DNA from: Deltaproteobacteria bacterium
GTDB taxonomy: Bacteria; Desulfobacterota; Dissulfuribacteria; Dissulfuribacterales; QOAL01
NCBI GenBank assembly: GCA_026988585.1
Contig: JALSKY010000300.1
Location: 1 to 6,194, forward strand
Direction of reading: 5' to 3'
Length of the DNA: 6,194 bases
Below are positions 5,394 through 6,194 of the stretch, one piece after another (position 1 is the stretch's first letter; each line of letters begins with the position of its first letter). The position numbers were made by a program, and so were the translations under genes. The notes below the pieces were generated by a model. The model saw nothing but the letters and a program-made list of their open reading frames with translations, made no database searches and had not been told where the DNA came from.

Positions 5394-6194
5394 TCCAGGC
5401 CCCAGTGCCGTGAAATGGTTTTTCAGACTAGGGCGTCCCCTTTCTCCTCTCTATGCAGGATTGATGAGGATTAGACTGAGGGCATTTCAAAAGGGATTTT
5501 TAAGGTCCATAAGGCTTGAAAGGCCGGTCATCAGTGTTGGTAATCTGAGCATGGGCGGCACAGGCAAGACACCTCATGTGATCTTCATCTGCAGACACTT
5601 TAGTGCCCAGGGAATCAGACCGGCGATACTTACCAGGGGGTATGGTGGCAGGGCAGGAAAGGGACCGCTTGTGGTTTCAACTGCTGAGTCGGTACTGTCA
5701 ACACCGGAAGAGGCTGGTGATGAGGCATATCTGCTGGCTTGTTCTCTTAAAGGGGTGCCTGTCATAGCCGGGAGCAACAGGTGGAGGTCTGGCAGGCTGG
5801 CAGTAAAGGAGCTTGGCGCAGAGCTGCTTGTGTTGGATGACGGATTTCAGCATCTGAAATTGGAGCGGGATCTGGACCTGGTGCTCTTGCCTGCTCCAGC
5901 CCCTTTCTCTTCAGGGAGGGTCTTCCCTGGTGGGGATCTGAGAGAGCCAATAGCCGGGCTTGAACGTGCAGATGCTGCAATCCTTACAGGCAGCCGTTCT
6001 CTTGCAGATGGTGAGCTGGAGCTGGCTAAACAGTTGGTGCATGCGAGGTTTCCTGAGTTGCCAATCTTCGGTTCCTCTGTAATTCCAGGGCAGGTCTATA
6101 CCGTTGGCCTTGGAGAGTCGGAAGACAGGGCAGAGGGAGAGAGGATGGATAGTCATCTTTCTGAGATTTCCCATGAGGAGGTCAGGGGGCGAGC
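5380..6194 (+). CDS. lpxK: Tetraacyldisaccharide 4'-kinase, N-terminal part (runs off the right edge)
   Basis: Phosphorylates the 4' position of tetraacyldisaccharide-1-phosphate to make lipid IVA, the acceptor for WaaA, at the inner membrane. About 271 residues are visible; the family runs to about 330-350, so the C-terminus is missing. The N-terminus has a hydrophobic, amphipathic stretch (about 13-44) typical of membrane association. The P-loop GNLSMGGTGKT is at 54-64 (K63). Then come TRGYGG (85-90), GDEAYLL (113-119), VIAGSNR (128-134), LDDGFQHLKLERDLD (152-166) with the metal/catalytic Asp pair D153/D154, and FPGGDLREP (182-190). These are all hallmark LpxK blocks. GTG 5380 is chosen because AGGAG lies 9 bases upstream; ATG 5386 and ATG 5359 are alternatives. 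It overlaps the small membrane-protein gene, pointing to one translationally coupled operon with waaA. The frame is open to the window edge. Confidence 0.95.
   Translation, partial: MKMFDPGPSAVKWFFRLGRPLSPLYAGLMRIRLRAFQKGFLRSIRLERPVISVGNLSMGGTGKTPHVIFICRHFSAQGIRPAILTRGYGGRAGKGPLVVSTAESVLSTPEEAGDEAYLLACSLKGVPVIAGSNRWRSGRLAVKELGAELLVLDDGFQHLKLERDLDLVLLPAPAPFSSGRVFPGGDLREPIAGLERADAAILTGSRSLADGELELAKQLVHARFPELPIFGSSVIPGQVYTVGLGESEDRAEGERMDSHLSEISHEEVRGR

Overview
The window reads as a stretch of chromosome from a Gram-negative bacterium, most likely a deltaproteobacterium (Desulfobacterota-like). The signs are lipid A and Kdo genes, a PilZ domain next to a prepilin peptidase, an NtrC-type sigma-54 activator, moderate GC content and frequent TTG/GTG starts. 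The lineage is inferred from gene content, not from a marker gene. There are no rRNA or tRNA genes, CRISPR arrays, insertion sequences or other signs of a mobile element.

Left part (1-1262): the 3' end of a PilZ-like gene overlaps a complete prepilin peptidase gene (pilD). An AT-rich gap of 171 bp follows, with a possible terminator and a promoter-like region. Middle (1263-3548): an orphan sigma-54-dependent response regulator on the plus strand converges on an RluB-type 23S rRNA pseudouridine synthase on the minus strand, with only 9 bp between their stop codons.

Right part (3549-6194): a short divergent region with a consensus TATAAT box leads into a rightward cluster. It holds a 73-residue cysteine-rich protein, waaA (Kdo transferase, TTG start), a 46-residue single-pass membrane protein that overlaps waaA by ATGA, and the 5' part of lpxK, which runs off the window. 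LpxK makes lipid IVA and WaaA adds Kdo to it, so this is an inner-core LPS operon.

The points most worth a second look are the overlapping small membrane-protein gene between waaA and lpxK, a run of nine G within waaA, the insertion after the phosphoacceptor Asp in the regulator, and that regulator's start codon, which has no Shine-Dalgarno sequence and sits directly behind a palindrome.
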